Assembly (NCBI RefSeq): GCF_000430625.1
Contig: NZ_KE387180.1
Span: 19,654 to 60,023, forward strand
DNA length: 40,370 nt
From: Aneurinibacillus terranovensis DSM 18919
Lineage (GTDB): Bacteria > Bacillota > Bacilli > Aneurinibacillales > Aneurinibacillaceae
Direction of reading: 5' to 3'
Shown: positions 25,225 through 33,245 of the stretch, one piece after another
Numbering within the stretch: the stretch's first letter is position 1
Layout: the number at the start of each line of letters is the position of its first letter
Made by a program: the position numbers and the translations under genes
The notes under the pieces: model-generated
What the model was told of the DNA's origin: nothing
Seen by the model: only the letters and a program-made list of their open reading frames with translations
Databases searched by the model: none

Positions 25225-25278
25225 TTGTTAACTTAATTTATTTTTAGGTTGACATATAGGCGGTTTATTCTTTACTCT
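25225..25278 (+). promoter_or_regulatory. bioY promoter with BirA operator
   Basis: TTGTTAAC at 25225-25232 and GGTTGACAT at 25247-25255 are separated by 14 bases, matching the two half sites of the BirA operator (TTGTTAACC / GGTTAACAA pattern). The right half overlaps a perfect -35 TTGACA (25249-25254); a -10 of TACTCT (25273-25278) follows at 18 bases. Biotin-loaded BirA would therefore shut off bioYDA. Confidence 0.75.
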
Positions 25279-25324
25279 GTGAGTAATCCATGATATTCCA
25301 CTATAAAAAGAGGAGGTTATCCAA

Positions 25325-25906
25325 GTGAAAAAAGCAAAATTCACCACGTCTGACATGATACTGATTTCGATGTTTGCCGGTTTGACGGCTATCGGAGCCT
25401 ATATTAAGATTCCGGTTCCGGTCGTCCCGTTCACTCTCCAGATGATGTTCGTCTATTTCGCGGGTTCTCTGCTCGGCAGCCGTTTAGGAGCCGCAAGCCA
25501 GTTGATTTACCTGGCTGTCGGTCTCGTTGGCGCGCCTGTGTTCAGTGAGGGGGGAGGGATCAGCTATATTTTTAAACCCACATTTGGTTACCTGCTTGGC
25601 TTTTTGTTCGCCAGTTATGTGATTGGCAGAATCATTGAACGAAAGGCAAATCCCAGTCTGGCAGACTTTCTTACAGCCCATTTCACCGGACTTGCAATCG
25701 TCTATATTGCCGGCATGGCGTATCTGTATTTTGCGATGAATGTAATCCAGAGAACGCCCTTTTCGCTGCGTGACACGTTCTTCTATGGGTTTCTCGTTGC
25801 GGTTCCGGGTGATATCATACTCTGTCTGTTCGCCTCTGTGATTGCGATACGTGTCTACCGGCAGCTTCGCGCATTTTACGGGGAAAGGAGAACGAATGCG
25901 GTATGA
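25325..25906 (+). CDS. bioY: Biotin ECF transporter S component BioY
   Basis: A 193-residue, six-segment membrane protein that binds biotin. The BioY signature 'IPVPVVPFTLQMMFVYFAG' and 'FKPTFGYLLGFLFASYVIG' are clear. It needs an EcfA/EcfT module encoded elsewhere, since none lies in this operon; the ecfA1A2T set at 7885-10477 has its own S component but sharing is possible. Start is GTG 25325 with GAGGAGG nine bases upstream. It heads bioY-bioD-bioA behind a BirA-type operator. Confidence 0.95.
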   Translation: MKKAKFTTSDMILISMFAGLTAIGAYIKIPVPVVPFTLQMMFVYFAGSLLGSRLGAASQLIYLAVGLVGAPVFSEGGGISYIFKPTFGYLLGFLFASYVIGRIIERKANPSLADFLTAHFTGLAIVYIAGMAYLYFAMNVIQRTPFSLRDTFFYGFLVAVPGDIILCLFASVIAIRVYRQLRAFYGERRTNAV

Positions 25907-26652
25907 ACGCAGCGTTGTTTATTACTGGCACCGGCACCGGTGTTGGAAAAACGAGTGTGACCGCCTATCTCAATGCCCTGCTTCAGTCACAGGGGATAAA
26001 ATCCGTTCCTTACAAACCTGTGCAAAGCGGCTGTATCCGGCAACAAGGCAAGCTTATCGCAGAAGATGTTGAATTTTATCGCTCCGTTTCCTTGCTGCAG
26101 CACACTGATGAGGATATGTGCAGCTACCGGTTTGAGCCGGCTGTCTCTCCCCATCTAGCCGCCCGCTCCGCGAACAGTAAAATTGATCCTTGCGTAATCA
26201 AACAACAGTTGGAACACCTGCAGAAGAACAACGATTTTGTCATCGTAGAGGGCGCTGGCGGAATTGCCGTTCCCCTGGCCGACGGGGACAAAAAATATAT
26301 GATAGCCGATTTAATAAAGGAACTGGAACTTCCTCTCGTGCTTGTCACCCATCCGGGCCTTGGCACAATCAACCATACACTCCTCAGTGTCGCTTATGCA
26401 AAACAATTGGGTATTCCGCTGCTTGGCCTCGTTGTTAACAGCATGCCGGACGTTCCGAATGCAATGGAGGAGGATAACGTACATATGATTACGCACCTGA
26501 CCGGACTTCCCCTATTAGGTACCCTTCCTATTTTTCGGGAGCCAATCAGCGACAGCATGAAACTCTCGCTTGCCAGCGGAAAATCCAGGATTGACCTCGA
26601 TTTATTGCTGCAGCGTCTGGCAGATACCACAAAAGTAAAGGAGCGGTTTTGA
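25903..26652 (+). CDS. bioD: Dethiobiotin synthetase
   Basis: A 249-residue ATP-dependent ligase closing the ureido ring of dethiobiotin from 7,8-diaminononanoate and CO2. The P-loop is 'GTGTGVGKTSVT', with 'KPVQSGC' and 'VEGAGGIAVPL' as further family motifs. ATG 25903 overlaps the bioY stop by four bases. The C-terminal third 'LGLVVNSMP...TGLPLLGTLP' is typical. Confidence 0.95.
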   Translation: MNAALFITGTGTGVGKTSVTAYLNALLQSQGIKSVPYKPVQSGCIRQQGKLIAEDVEFYRSVSLLQHTDEDMCSYRFEPAVSPHLAARSANSKIDPCVIKQQLEHLQKNNDFVIVEGAGGIAVPLADGDKKYMIADLIKELELPLVLVTHPGLGTINHTLLSVAYAKQLGIPLLGLVVNSMPDVPNAMEEDNVHMITHLTGLPLLGTLPIFREPISDSMKLSLASGKSRIDLDLLLQRLADTTKVKERF

Positions 26653-26653
26653 A

Positions 26654-28039
26654 ATGAATTATACACCGGCTGAACTGGAGGCGTGGGATAAAGAATACGT
26701 ATGGCATCCGTTCACTCAAATGAAGGAATACAATCAGGAAAAACCGTTGATTATTGAGCGCGGCAAGGGCAGTTACTTGTATGATATCGAAGGTAACGCT
26801 TACCTGGATGGATATTCATCCCTCTGGATCAACGTGCACGGCCATAATCATCCGGATTTAACCGCCGCCCTGGTCGAGCAGGCGCAGAAAATTGCTCATT
26901 CTACTTTGCTAGGTGCGGCGAACGTTCCCTCTATTCTCCTTGCTAAAAAGCTGGTAGAGATCACTCCGGCAGGGCTTACCAGGGTTTTTTATTCTGACTC
27001 AGGTTCTACGTCCGTGGAAATCGCGCTTAAAATGGCATATCAATACTGGAAGCTAAAGGATGTCAAAAGATACGCGCGAAAGAATACATTTATTTCACTC
27101 AGTGAGGCTTATCATGGCGACACGATCGGTTCCGTGAGCGTGGGAGGGATGGAGACGTTTCACCGCATTTTCCGGCCGCTTTTGTTTGAACGAATACAAA
27201 CGCCGACACCTTATACGTACCGGATGCGGGACGATGGAGATGAGGAAACATGTAAAAATGATTGCCTTTCCGCCCTGGAGTCCCTGCTGCAGGCGCACCA
27301 TGAAGAGGTAGCCGGACTCATTATTGAACCGCTTGTTCAGGGGGCCGCCGGGATGATTACCGCCCCGAAAGGCTTTCTGGCGGGTGTCCGCAACCTGTGC
27401 ACAAAATACAATGTTCTCATGATCGCGGATGAAGTGGCTGTCGGTTTCGGACGAACCGGGACACTGTTTGCCTGCGAGCAGGAGAATGTCGTTCCGGACT
27501 TTCTTTGCGTTGCCAAAGGATTAACGGGAGGATATTTGCCACTTGCCGCCACCCTAACCAATGATGAGGTTTATCAGGCATTCCTCGGAGATTCTGCCGA
27601 ACTAAAAACATTTTTTCACGGCCATACGTACACCGGCAATCAGCTCGCCTGTGCGGCCGCTCTTAAAAACATAGAACTCATTGAGAAAAATAGACTTATC
27701 GAATCACTGGGGGACAAAATTGCAATGCTTGAGAGCCGCCTGCAAGCTTTCCGGGAGCTTCCCCATGTAGGAGATGTGCGGCAGTGCGGGATGATGGTCG
27801 GCATTGAACTTGTCAAAGACAAAACAACGAAAGAAATGTTTCCATTACACCTCGCCGTTGAACATAGCGTGATTCTGCAGGCCAGAAAGCTCGGGGCGAT
27901 CATTCGCCCGCTCGGCCCGGTGATTGTGCTCATGCCTATCCTTTCGATGAGCGAGGCCGAGTTAAAACGTCTGCTTGACATCACATACGAATCGATTCAA
28001 ACGGTAACACACTCCGCCTTTGCTGCCTGCAGTATATAA
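26654..28039 (+). CDS. bioA: Adenosylmethionine-8-amino-7-oxononanoate aminotransferase
   Basis: A 461-residue PLP enzyme that converts KAPA to DAPA in biotin synthesis. 'EYVWHPFTQMKEY' is the BioA N-terminal motif, 'SGSTSVEIALKMAYQYW' the PLP phosphate region, 'LMIADEVAVGFGRTGTLFAC' contains the PLP-pairing Asp, and the Schiff-base Lys is in 'CVAKGLTGGYLPLA'. ATG 26654 lies one base after bioD and follows AAAGGAG. bioB and bioF are not in this window. Biotin operons in Bacillales commonly vary this way. Confidence 0.96.
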   Translation: MNYTPAELEAWDKEYVWHPFTQMKEYNQEKPLIIERGKGSYLYDIEGNAYLDGYSSLWINVHGHNHPDLTAALVEQAQKIAHSTLLGAANVPSILLAKKLVEITPAGLTRVFYSDSGSTSVEIALKMAYQYWKLKDVKRYARKNTFISLSEAYHGDTIGSVSVGGMETFHRIFRPLLFERIQTPTPYTYRMRDDGDEETCKNDCLSALESLLQAHHEEVAGLIIEPLVQGAAGMITAPKGFLAGVRNLCTKYNVLMIADEVAVGFGRTGTLFACEQENVVPDFLCVAKGLTGGYLPLAATLTNDEVYQAFLGDSAELKTFFHGHTYTGNQLACAAALKNIELIEKNRLIESLGDKIAMLESRLQAFRELPHVGDVRQCGMMVGIELVKDKTTKEMFPLHLAVEHSVILQARKLGAIIRPLGPVIVLMPILSMSEAELKRLLDITYESIQTVTHSAFAACSI

Positions 28040-28069
28040 ATCGATTTGAAGAAATGATGAGTCTATACT

Positions 28070-28117
28070 AAAGAGACCGAAGTGGTGCTTACCTGAAAGC
28101 ACCGCCCCGGTCTCTTT
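28070..28117. terminator. Terminator after bioA (bidirectional)
   Basis: AAAGAGACCG at 28070-28079 pairs with CGGTCTCTTT at 28108-28117, with an inner GTGGTGCTT/AAGCACC stem; T-rich sequence follows on the plus strand and AGTATAG on the minus. It serves bioYDA and probably also the convergent helicase gene. Confidence 0.85.
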
Positions 28118-28131
28118 GCTTTAGTAGCCAT

Positions 28132-28173
28132 GTTCTATTGGTTTCGCTTTACGTTCTATTGGTTTCGCTTTAC
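28132..28173. repeat. 21-bp tandem duplication over the helicase stop codon
   Basis: The 21-base unit GTTCTATTGGTTTCGCTTTAC occurs twice head to tail (28132-28152 and 28153-28173). On the minus strand it encodes 'VKRNQ', stop, Asn, and then again 'VKRNQ', stop in the same frame. The second copy lies entirely in the 3' untranslated part. Confidence 0.95.
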
Positions 28174-29742
28174 GCGCGGTTTGGCTGGCTCCAGGTTGAT
28201 TCGTTTACCCTTCATACGGGTATGGCGCATCGCCTCATAGACAAAAGGTGCGACATCCTGAGAAACTTCGATGAACGTAAAGTTCTCAAAAATATCGATT
28301 TTGCCGATCGCTTTACTGGAAATGCCAACGAGTTCGGTTATTTCTTTTACGAGGTCCGGCGGACGAAGTTCGAGATTGCGTCCAATGTTCAAAAAGAACC
28401 GTACCATTCCTTTAGATGCTCCCGTATCCCCGAAATCGTACGCGTCGCCTTCTTCAAAAGTAATCGAGCTTGCAAAAGCAAGGGAAAGTGTAGCCGCCGC
28501 AATTTTTTCAACCGGATAATTGTCTTTCAACTGGTCAACCACCTGCATAAACGGAGTGAGGTCATCGTCGCCTGCGAGCAGATTCACAATTTGCTGTTTC
28601 CACAGCGTCTGCTGCCGCTCCATTACTTCTTCAAGTGAAGGAACATTGCGGGATTCCAGCGTCGATTTAGAAACTTTCTCAATCGTGCGCAGCTGCTTCA
28701 TTTCCCGCGGTGTGACGAGCGTCAGGGCAATTCCTTTACGGCCGGCGCGGCCGGTTCGGCCGATTCGATGCACATAGCTTTCCGGGTCCTGCGGAATATC
28801 ATAGTTGATAACGTGGGAAACATTTCCCACGTCAATTCCGCGGGCGGCGACATCGGTCGCTACCAGCAGTTCAATCGTGGAATCCCGGAAAGACTTCATC
28901 ACTTTGTCCCGCTGAGCTTGGCTTAGATCGCCGTGCAGCCCGCTTGCCATGTAGCCGCGCTCCTGCAGCGCTTCCGTCAATTCATCCACCCCGCGTTTTG
29001 TACGGCAGAATACAATGCCGAGTTCGAGGTCCTCACTGTCAATAATGCGGCACAGCGATTCAAGCTTACTGCGTTCAAACACTTTATAGTATACCTGTTC
29101 GATGGTAGGCGCCGTCACTTCCTTGCGGCTGATTGCCACGGTTTGCGGATCATTCATATACTTGCGGGCCAGGCGCAGAATCTCCTGCGGCATCGTTGCC
29201 GAGAACAGCAGAGTCTGGCGGTCTGACGACGTTTCCTGAATGATGGACTCAATATCTTCTTGGAAGCCCATATCCAGCATTTCATCCGCTTCATCCAGAA
29301 CGAGCATTTTCACCTGATCCAACCGCAACGTTTTCCGGCGCAGATGGTCAAGCACCCTGCCCGGCGTACCGATAACAACCTGTACGCCCTGTTTTAACGC
29401 GCGAATTTGATGCCCAATGGATTGTCCACCGTAAATCGGCAGCGTGCGGACCCGTTTATATTTCGCGATTTTCCGCAGCTCCCCCGAAACCTGAATAGCC
29501 AGTTCCCGCGTTGGTGTCAGAACGATAGCCTGTACCGCATTTTGATTCGTCATCTTTTCTATGAGCGGAAGTCCGAACGCAGCTGTTTTCCCTGTCCCGG
29601 TCTGCGCCTGTCCGATTAAATCCACTCCTTCGAGGATTTTCGGAATACACTGTTCCTGTATCGGTGACGGCTCTTCAAAGCCCATATCATGAATTGCCTG
29701 TTGGATTGTTTTATGCAAAGCAAAATCTGAAAAATTCACCAT
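28156..29742 (-). CDS. DEAD-box RNA helicase with DbpA-type RNA-binding domain
   Basis: A 528-residue ATP-dependent RNA helicase. Core motifs: Q motif 'FEEPSPIQEQCIP', 'AQTGTGKT', 'PTRELA', 'TPGRVLD', 'DEAD', 'SAT', 'ATDVAARGIDV' and 'HRIGRTGR'. After a linker, residues about 455-525 ('MVRFFLNIGRNLELRPPDLV', 'IDIFENFTFIEV') form an RRM-like domain as in DbpA/YxiN, which binds 23S rRNA hairpin 92 in those proteins. A role in ribosome assembly or cold adaptation follows by homology. Its ATG abuts the cinA stop (TAAATG), so it is translated with cinA. Confidence 0.92.
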   Translation of the reverse strand: MVNFSDFALHKTIQQAIHDMGFEEPSPIQEQCIPKILEGVDLIGQAQTGTGKTAAFGLPLIEKMTNQNAVQAIVLTPTRELAIQVSGELRKIAKYKRVRTLPIYGGQSIGHQIRALKQGVQVVIGTPGRVLDHLRRKTLRLDQVKMLVLDEADEMLDMGFQEDIESIIQETSSDRQTLLFSATMPQEILRLARKYMNDPQTVAISRKEVTAPTIEQVYYKVFERSKLESLCRIIDSEDLELGIVFCRTKRGVDELTEALQERGYMASGLHGDLSQAQRDKVMKSFRDSTIELLVATDVAARGIDVGNVSHVINYDIPQDPESYVHRIGRTGRAGRKGIALTLVTPREMKQLRTIEKVSKSTLESRNVPSLEEVMERQQTLWKQQIVNLLAGDDDLTPFMQVVDQLKDNYPVEKIAAATLSLAFASSITFEEGDAYDFGDTGASKGMVRFFLNIGRNLELRPPDLVKEITELVGISSKAIGKIDIFENFTFIEVSQDVAPFVYEAMRHTRMKGKRINLEPAKPRVKRNQ

Positions 29743-30987
29743 TTAAAAACCACCTTTTTTTAATCGTTCCAATAAGGTAAAAATCGCATATTTAGCCGCC
29801 CGCAGCTGAATGCCGGAGCGGGTGCCGGAGAGGTGAAGTTCCTTTACCTCCGTGTTCTTCCCATCGCTTATTCCTATGTACACAAGACCCACTGGCTTAG
29901 TTTCGGAAGGGTCCGGGCCCGCTTCTCCCGTAATCGACACACCAAAACTGCTGCCCAAGCGGACGCGCACTTCTTCGGCCATAATACGCGCCGCTTCCCC
30001 GCTTACTGCGCCGACCGTCTGCAGCACCTCATGCGGAACGCCAAGCTGGTGCTGTTTAACGGAATTCGTGTAGCATATAATACTGCCATTTAAACTATGC
30101 GAGCTGCCCGGCACTGACGTTATCATATGGCTGACAAGTCCACCCGTAATGCTTTCCGCAAACGCAGCTGTTTTCCCATACTCTCTCATTTTACCAACAA
30201 GCACGGAAGCAAGCGAATCACCATTATACCCGTATATAAATTCTCCCACACGCTGCTCGATTTCACGCTCTACTGCGGAAATGAGAGATTCCGCTTCCTG
30301 TGCCGTTGCGCTTTTTGCGGTCAGCCGGATCGTCACTTCCGCCTCCGATGCCAGTGGAGCAATCGTAGGATTCGTTTGCCGGTCAATTAAATCCATAAGT
30401 TTTTCTTCCAGCGCCGACTCTCCAATGCCGAAAAATCGAAGCACTTTCGAGTGAACAATTTGCTTCTCACTTAACAATGACAACAGATAAGGGAAGCCGT
30501 ATGTATCGAACATAGGATAAAGTTCACGCGGCGGGCCAGGAAACATCATAATCTGCCGCTCACCATATGGAATCGCCATACCGGGAGCCATCCCATGATT
30601 ATTCGGCAAAACACGGCTCCCTTCCACGACGAGGGCCTGTTTGCGATTGTTCTCCGTCATGATCTGTTTACGCTGCACAAAATAGGCTTCAATCCGCTCC
30701 ATCGCCTTTTGATCCTGCACAAGCGGGCGGCCGAGGACGCGGGCCACCGTTTCTTTTGTAAGATCGTCCTTTGTCGGGCCAAGGCCGCCTGTAAAAATAA
30801 TAAGATCAGAGCGGGTTAGCGCTTGTTCTGTCACAGCACGCAAGCGCTCCGCGTTGTCCCCAACCACCGTATGGTAGTACATATCTATGCCAATTTCCGC
30901 CAGTTTCCGGGAAAGAAACTGTGCGTTCGTATTCACGATCTGACCAAGCAATAATTCAGTTCCTACCGCGATAATTTCCGCCTTCAT
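29743..30987 (-). CDS. cinA: CinA, competence/damage-inducible protein
   Basis: A 414-residue protein with an N-terminal molybdopterin-binding-like (COG1058) domain ('AEIIAVGTELLLGQIVNTNA', 'FTGGLGPTKDDLT') and a C-terminal CinA domain ('TAAFAESITGGLVSHMITSV'), which in related proteins is an NMN amidohydrolase. It is classically co-expressed with recA; here recA has moved and the helicase follows instead. ATG 30987 follows AGGAGG. The stretch just upstream contains two structured repeats and no obvious promoter. Confidence 0.94.
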   Translation of the reverse strand: MKAEIIAVGTELLLGQIVNTNAQFLSRKLAEIGIDMYYHTVVGDNAERLRAVTEQALTRSDLIIFTGGLGPTKDDLTKETVARVLGRPLVQDQKAMERIEAYFVQRKQIMTENNRKQALVVEGSRVLPNNHGMAPGMAIPYGERQIMMFPGPPRELYPMFDTYGFPYLLSLLSEKQIVHSKVLRFFGIGESALEEKLMDLIDRQTNPTIAPLASEAEVTIRLTAKSATAQEAESLISAVEREIEQRVGEFIYGYNGDSLASVLVGKMREYGKTAAFAESITGGLVSHMITSVPGSSHSLNGSIICYTNSVKQHQLGVPHEVLQTVGAVSGEAARIMAEEVRVRLGSSFGVSITGEAGPDPSETKPVGLVYIGISDGKNTEVKELHLSGTRSGIQLRAAKYAIFTLLERLKKGGF

Positions 30988-31004
30988 ATAATGCCGCCTC
31001 CTGT

Positions 31005-31095
31005 AAAGAAAACTTGGCTAGCGCCAAGCCAAAGGCGTAGGCGATAGCCTTAGTTGCCCTTATGCGTGTGAGAAAGGCTTACTTTCTCATACGCG
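31005..31095 (-). repeat. Three-hairpin repeat, copy 1
   Basis: About 90 bases. On the minus strand it holds hairpin I (CTTTCTC-type arms around AAAG-N5-CTTT), hairpin II (AAGGC ... GCCTT) and hairpin III (CTTGGC-GCTA-GCCAAG followed by TTTTCTTT, terminator-like). Copies 2 and 3 (31096-31185, 35041-35132) share the core. It ends about five bases upstream of the cinA ribosome site. Confidence 0.85.
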
Positions 31096-31185
31096 AAAAG
31101 AAAACTTGGCTAGCGCCAAGCCAAAGGCGCAGACGATAGCCTTAGTCGCACGTGCTTATCGGAAAGTTACACTTTCGGATAAGCC
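31096..31185 (-). repeat. Three-hairpin repeat, copy 2
   Basis: Tandem with copy 1 and in the same orientation. Hairpins II and III are almost identical to copy 1, while hairpin I has different arms (GCTTATCGGAAAG / CTTTCGGATAAGC) that still pair with one mismatch. Its outer edge directly touches the T-run of the pgsA terminator. Confidence 0.85.
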
Positions 31186-31220
31186 AGAAAAATCAATAGC
31201 AGATTTCTCTGCTATTGATT
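31186..31220 (-). terminator. Terminator after pgsA
   Basis: Perfect 13-bp arms (AATCAATAGCAGA at 31191-31203, its complement at 31208-31220) with a four-base loop; the minus-strand side continues TTTTTCT. The stem includes two bases of the pgsA stop codon. Confidence 0.9.
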
Positions 31221-31800
31221 ACGCTATGGGTATTACCTTTTTATTTTTGATAAAATATTCTACACCTGAAACAATCGTCATAATCACTGCGATCCATACC
31301 ATAATACTCGCAAATGGAATTCCCAGACTTTCAAAGGGAAAATTCTGTAAAATCAAGGAAGCAACGGCAACAATTTGAAATACCGTTTTCCACTTCCCCA
31401 TTTTACTGGCCGCTATGACAACCCCTTCCGCAGCCGCGACAAGGCGCAGGCCGGTGACGGCAAACTCACGGCTAATAATGACAACAGCTACCCAGGCATC
31501 AAGGCGCTGCATCTCGACAAGCGAGATGAGCACCGCAGATATTAACAGTTTATCGGCCAGCGGATCTAAAAATTTGCCCAGATTGGTTACCATCTTGCGC
31601 GAACGGGCAATATAACCATCAAGCCCGTCCGTTACCGCTGCAATAATAAAAATAAGCGCAGCAATAAACTCACTGTACGTGATGTGTACGCCTCCTCCGA
31701 CGTTAATCGAACCCAGATAATCGAACCGCACGAGCAAAAAAATCATCACAACCGGCACGAGAAAAATCCGTACCAGAGTGATACGATTGGCCAGATTCAA
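31219..31800 (-). CDS. pgsA: CDP-diacylglycerol-glycerol-3-phosphate 3-phosphatidyltransferase
   Basis: A 193-residue membrane enzyme making phosphatidylglycerophosphate, the precursor of phosphatidylglycerol. The CDP-alcohol phosphotransferase motif DG-x2-AR-x8-G-x3-D-x3-D is seen as 'DGLDGYIARSRKMVTNLGKF' then 'LDPLADK'. Several hydrophobic segments are present ('ITLVRIFLVPVVMIFLLV' first). It starts at TTG 31800 immediately after the rimO TAG, with GGGGAGG upstream, so it is co-translated with rimO. Confidence 0.95.
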   Translation of the reverse strand: MNLANRITLVRIFLVPVVMIFLLVRFDYLGSINVGGGVHITYSEFIAALIFIIAAVTDGLDGYIARSRKMVTNLGKFLDPLADKLLISAVLISLVEMQRLDAWVAVVIISREFAVTGLRLVAAAEGVVIAASKMGKWKTVFQIVAVASLILQNFPFESLGIPFASIMVWIAVIMTIVSGVEYFIKNKKVIPIA

Positions 31801-33141
31801 CTAAATAACCTCCCCGGCAAGGTCAAAGTCATACGAATGGGTAACGCGGACATTCACAATGTTACCTAAATCCCCTGTATACCCCGTAACGTATACTTCG
31901 CCGTCGATTTCGGCTGCATCAAATTGCGTACGGCCTATATGGACATTACTGTGTCCATCGTATCCTTCGATAAGCACCTGTACTACTTTACCCACAAATC
32001 TTCCATTTCGTTCTTTGGCAACTTCGCGCTGAACTTCCATCAGCGTGTTAGCCCTGCGTTCAATGATGTCTGCCGGAATCTGGTCAGGCAGGCGGGCCGC
32101 TGCTGTCCCTTCTTCCTGAGAATAGGTGAACACCCCGAGACGGTCAAAACCGATCTCACGAATAAACGACTGAAGGGCATTGAAATCGTCTTCGGTTTCC
32201 CCCGGGAACCCAACAATAATGGAGGTGCGCAGGGCAACATCCGGCACATGAGAGCGAATTTTGGCGACAAGCTCACGGATGTCACGCTGGCGTCCCGGTC
32301 TGCGCATCCGCTTCAACACCGCATCTTCACTATGCTGTAAAGGCATATCAATATATTTGCAAACTTTCGGGTTTGTCGCAAATTCTTCAATGAGTTCGTC
32401 TGTAAAATAACCCGGATACGCATAGTGAAGGCGAATCCATTCTACGCCTTCCACTTCCGACACTTCCCGCAAAAGCTTATGAAGGACACGCTCACCGTAA
32501 ATATCAAATCCATAGTTCGTTGAATCCTGGGCAATCAGATTAACTTCTTTTACACCCTGCGCAGCCAGCTCTTTGGTTTCCCTGACGATAGATTCAATCG
32601 AACGGCTGCGGAAACCTCCTCGCAATTGGGGGATAATACAGAACGTGCACGTATTATCGCAGCCTTCCGCAATTTTGACAAAGGCGGAATAGGTTCCTTT
32701 CTGCACTTTGCGGCGGGCCGCATTCTCGTAGGAAAACACGGGATTACCGACAAAAATCGGCCGTTTCCCTTCCAGAGACTCCTCAATAATTTGGTTAATT
32801 TTATCAAAGTCCCCGGTTCCGACGATGCCGTCAATTTCCGGCATTTCATCCAGCAGCGCTTCCTTATACCGCTGCGTCAAACAGCCTGCTACAATCAGTG
32901 ACTTTAGTTCACCTGTGTTTTTAAGGTCCGCCATATCAAGAATCGTGTTGATCGATTCTTCTTTGGCGGCATCGATAAATCCGCACGTATTCACGATAAT
33001 AACATTGGCTTCCTCGGGATTTTCTACGAGCGTGTAGCCTCGCTCATCGATTAACTGTGACATAATATCGGAATCCACCAGATTTTTTTCACAGCCAAGC
33101 GTTACGATCGCTACTTTTTCCCCTGTTGCTGTTTTATTCAC
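31801..33141 (-). CDS. rimO: Ribosomal protein S12 methylthiotransferase RimO
   Basis: A 446-residue radical-SAM enzyme adding a methylthio group to an Asp of ribosomal protein S12. The N-terminal cluster cysteines are in 'TLGCEKNLVDSD', 'NTCGFIDAAKEES' and 'AGCLTQRY'; the radical-SAM CxxxCxxC is 'CDNTCTFC'; a TRAM domain closes the chain. 'GCEKNLVDSD' marks RimO rather than MiaB. GTG 33141 (nine bases after GGAGG) is preferred to the ATG at 33183. It has its own sigma-A promoter beginning in the rodZ terminator, and heads rimO-pgsA. Confidence 0.93.
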   Translation of the reverse strand: MNKTATGEKVAIVTLGCEKNLVDSDIMSQLIDERGYTLVENPEEANVIIVNTCGFIDAAKEESINTILDMADLKNTGELKSLIVAGCLTQRYKEALLDEMPEIDGIVGTGDFDKINQIIEESLEGKRPIFVGNPVFSYENAARRKVQKGTYSAFVKIAEGCDNTCTFCIIPQLRGGFRSRSIESIVRETKELAAQGVKEVNLIAQDSTNYGFDIYGERVLHKLLREVSEVEGVEWIRLHYAYPGYFTDELIEEFATNPKVCKYIDMPLQHSEDAVLKRMRRPGRQRDIRELVAKIRSHVPDVALRTSIIVGFPGETEDDFNALQSFIREIGFDRLGVFTYSQEEGTAAARLPDQIPADIIERRANTLMEVQREVAKERNGRFVGKVVQVLIEGYDGHSNVHIGRTQFDAAEIDGEVYVTGYTGDLGNIVNVRVTHSYDFDLAGEVI

Positions 33142-33187
33142 TTTGCTAGTCCTCCGTCCACAGAGCAGTGCCCAATTTTCCAACTAC

Positions 33188-33216
33188 AGTATAATACACG
33201 AAAAAATACGTGTCAA
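33188..33216 (-). promoter_or_regulatory. Sigma-A promoter of rimO-pgsA
   Basis: On the minus strand TTGACA (complement of 33211-33216), 17-base spacer, TATACT (complement of 33188-33193), about 47 bases before the GTG start. The -35 begins at the end of the T-run of the rodZ terminator. Confidence 0.85.
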
Positions 33217-33245
33217 AAGAAAAACCCCACTTTTAACTGGGGTTA
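33215..33245 (-). terminator. Terminator after rodZ
   Basis: AACCCC / GGGGTT arms (33223-33228 and 33239-33244) with an AGTTAAAAGT centre, then TTTTTCTTTT on the minus strand. The stem starts within the rodZ TAA. Confidence 0.88.

Noticed and set aside
31005-31185. Riboswitch upstream of cinA
   Set aside because: The same element recurs at 35041 in front of an unrelated gene and in tandem, which fits an interspersed repeat better than a ligand-sensing leader.
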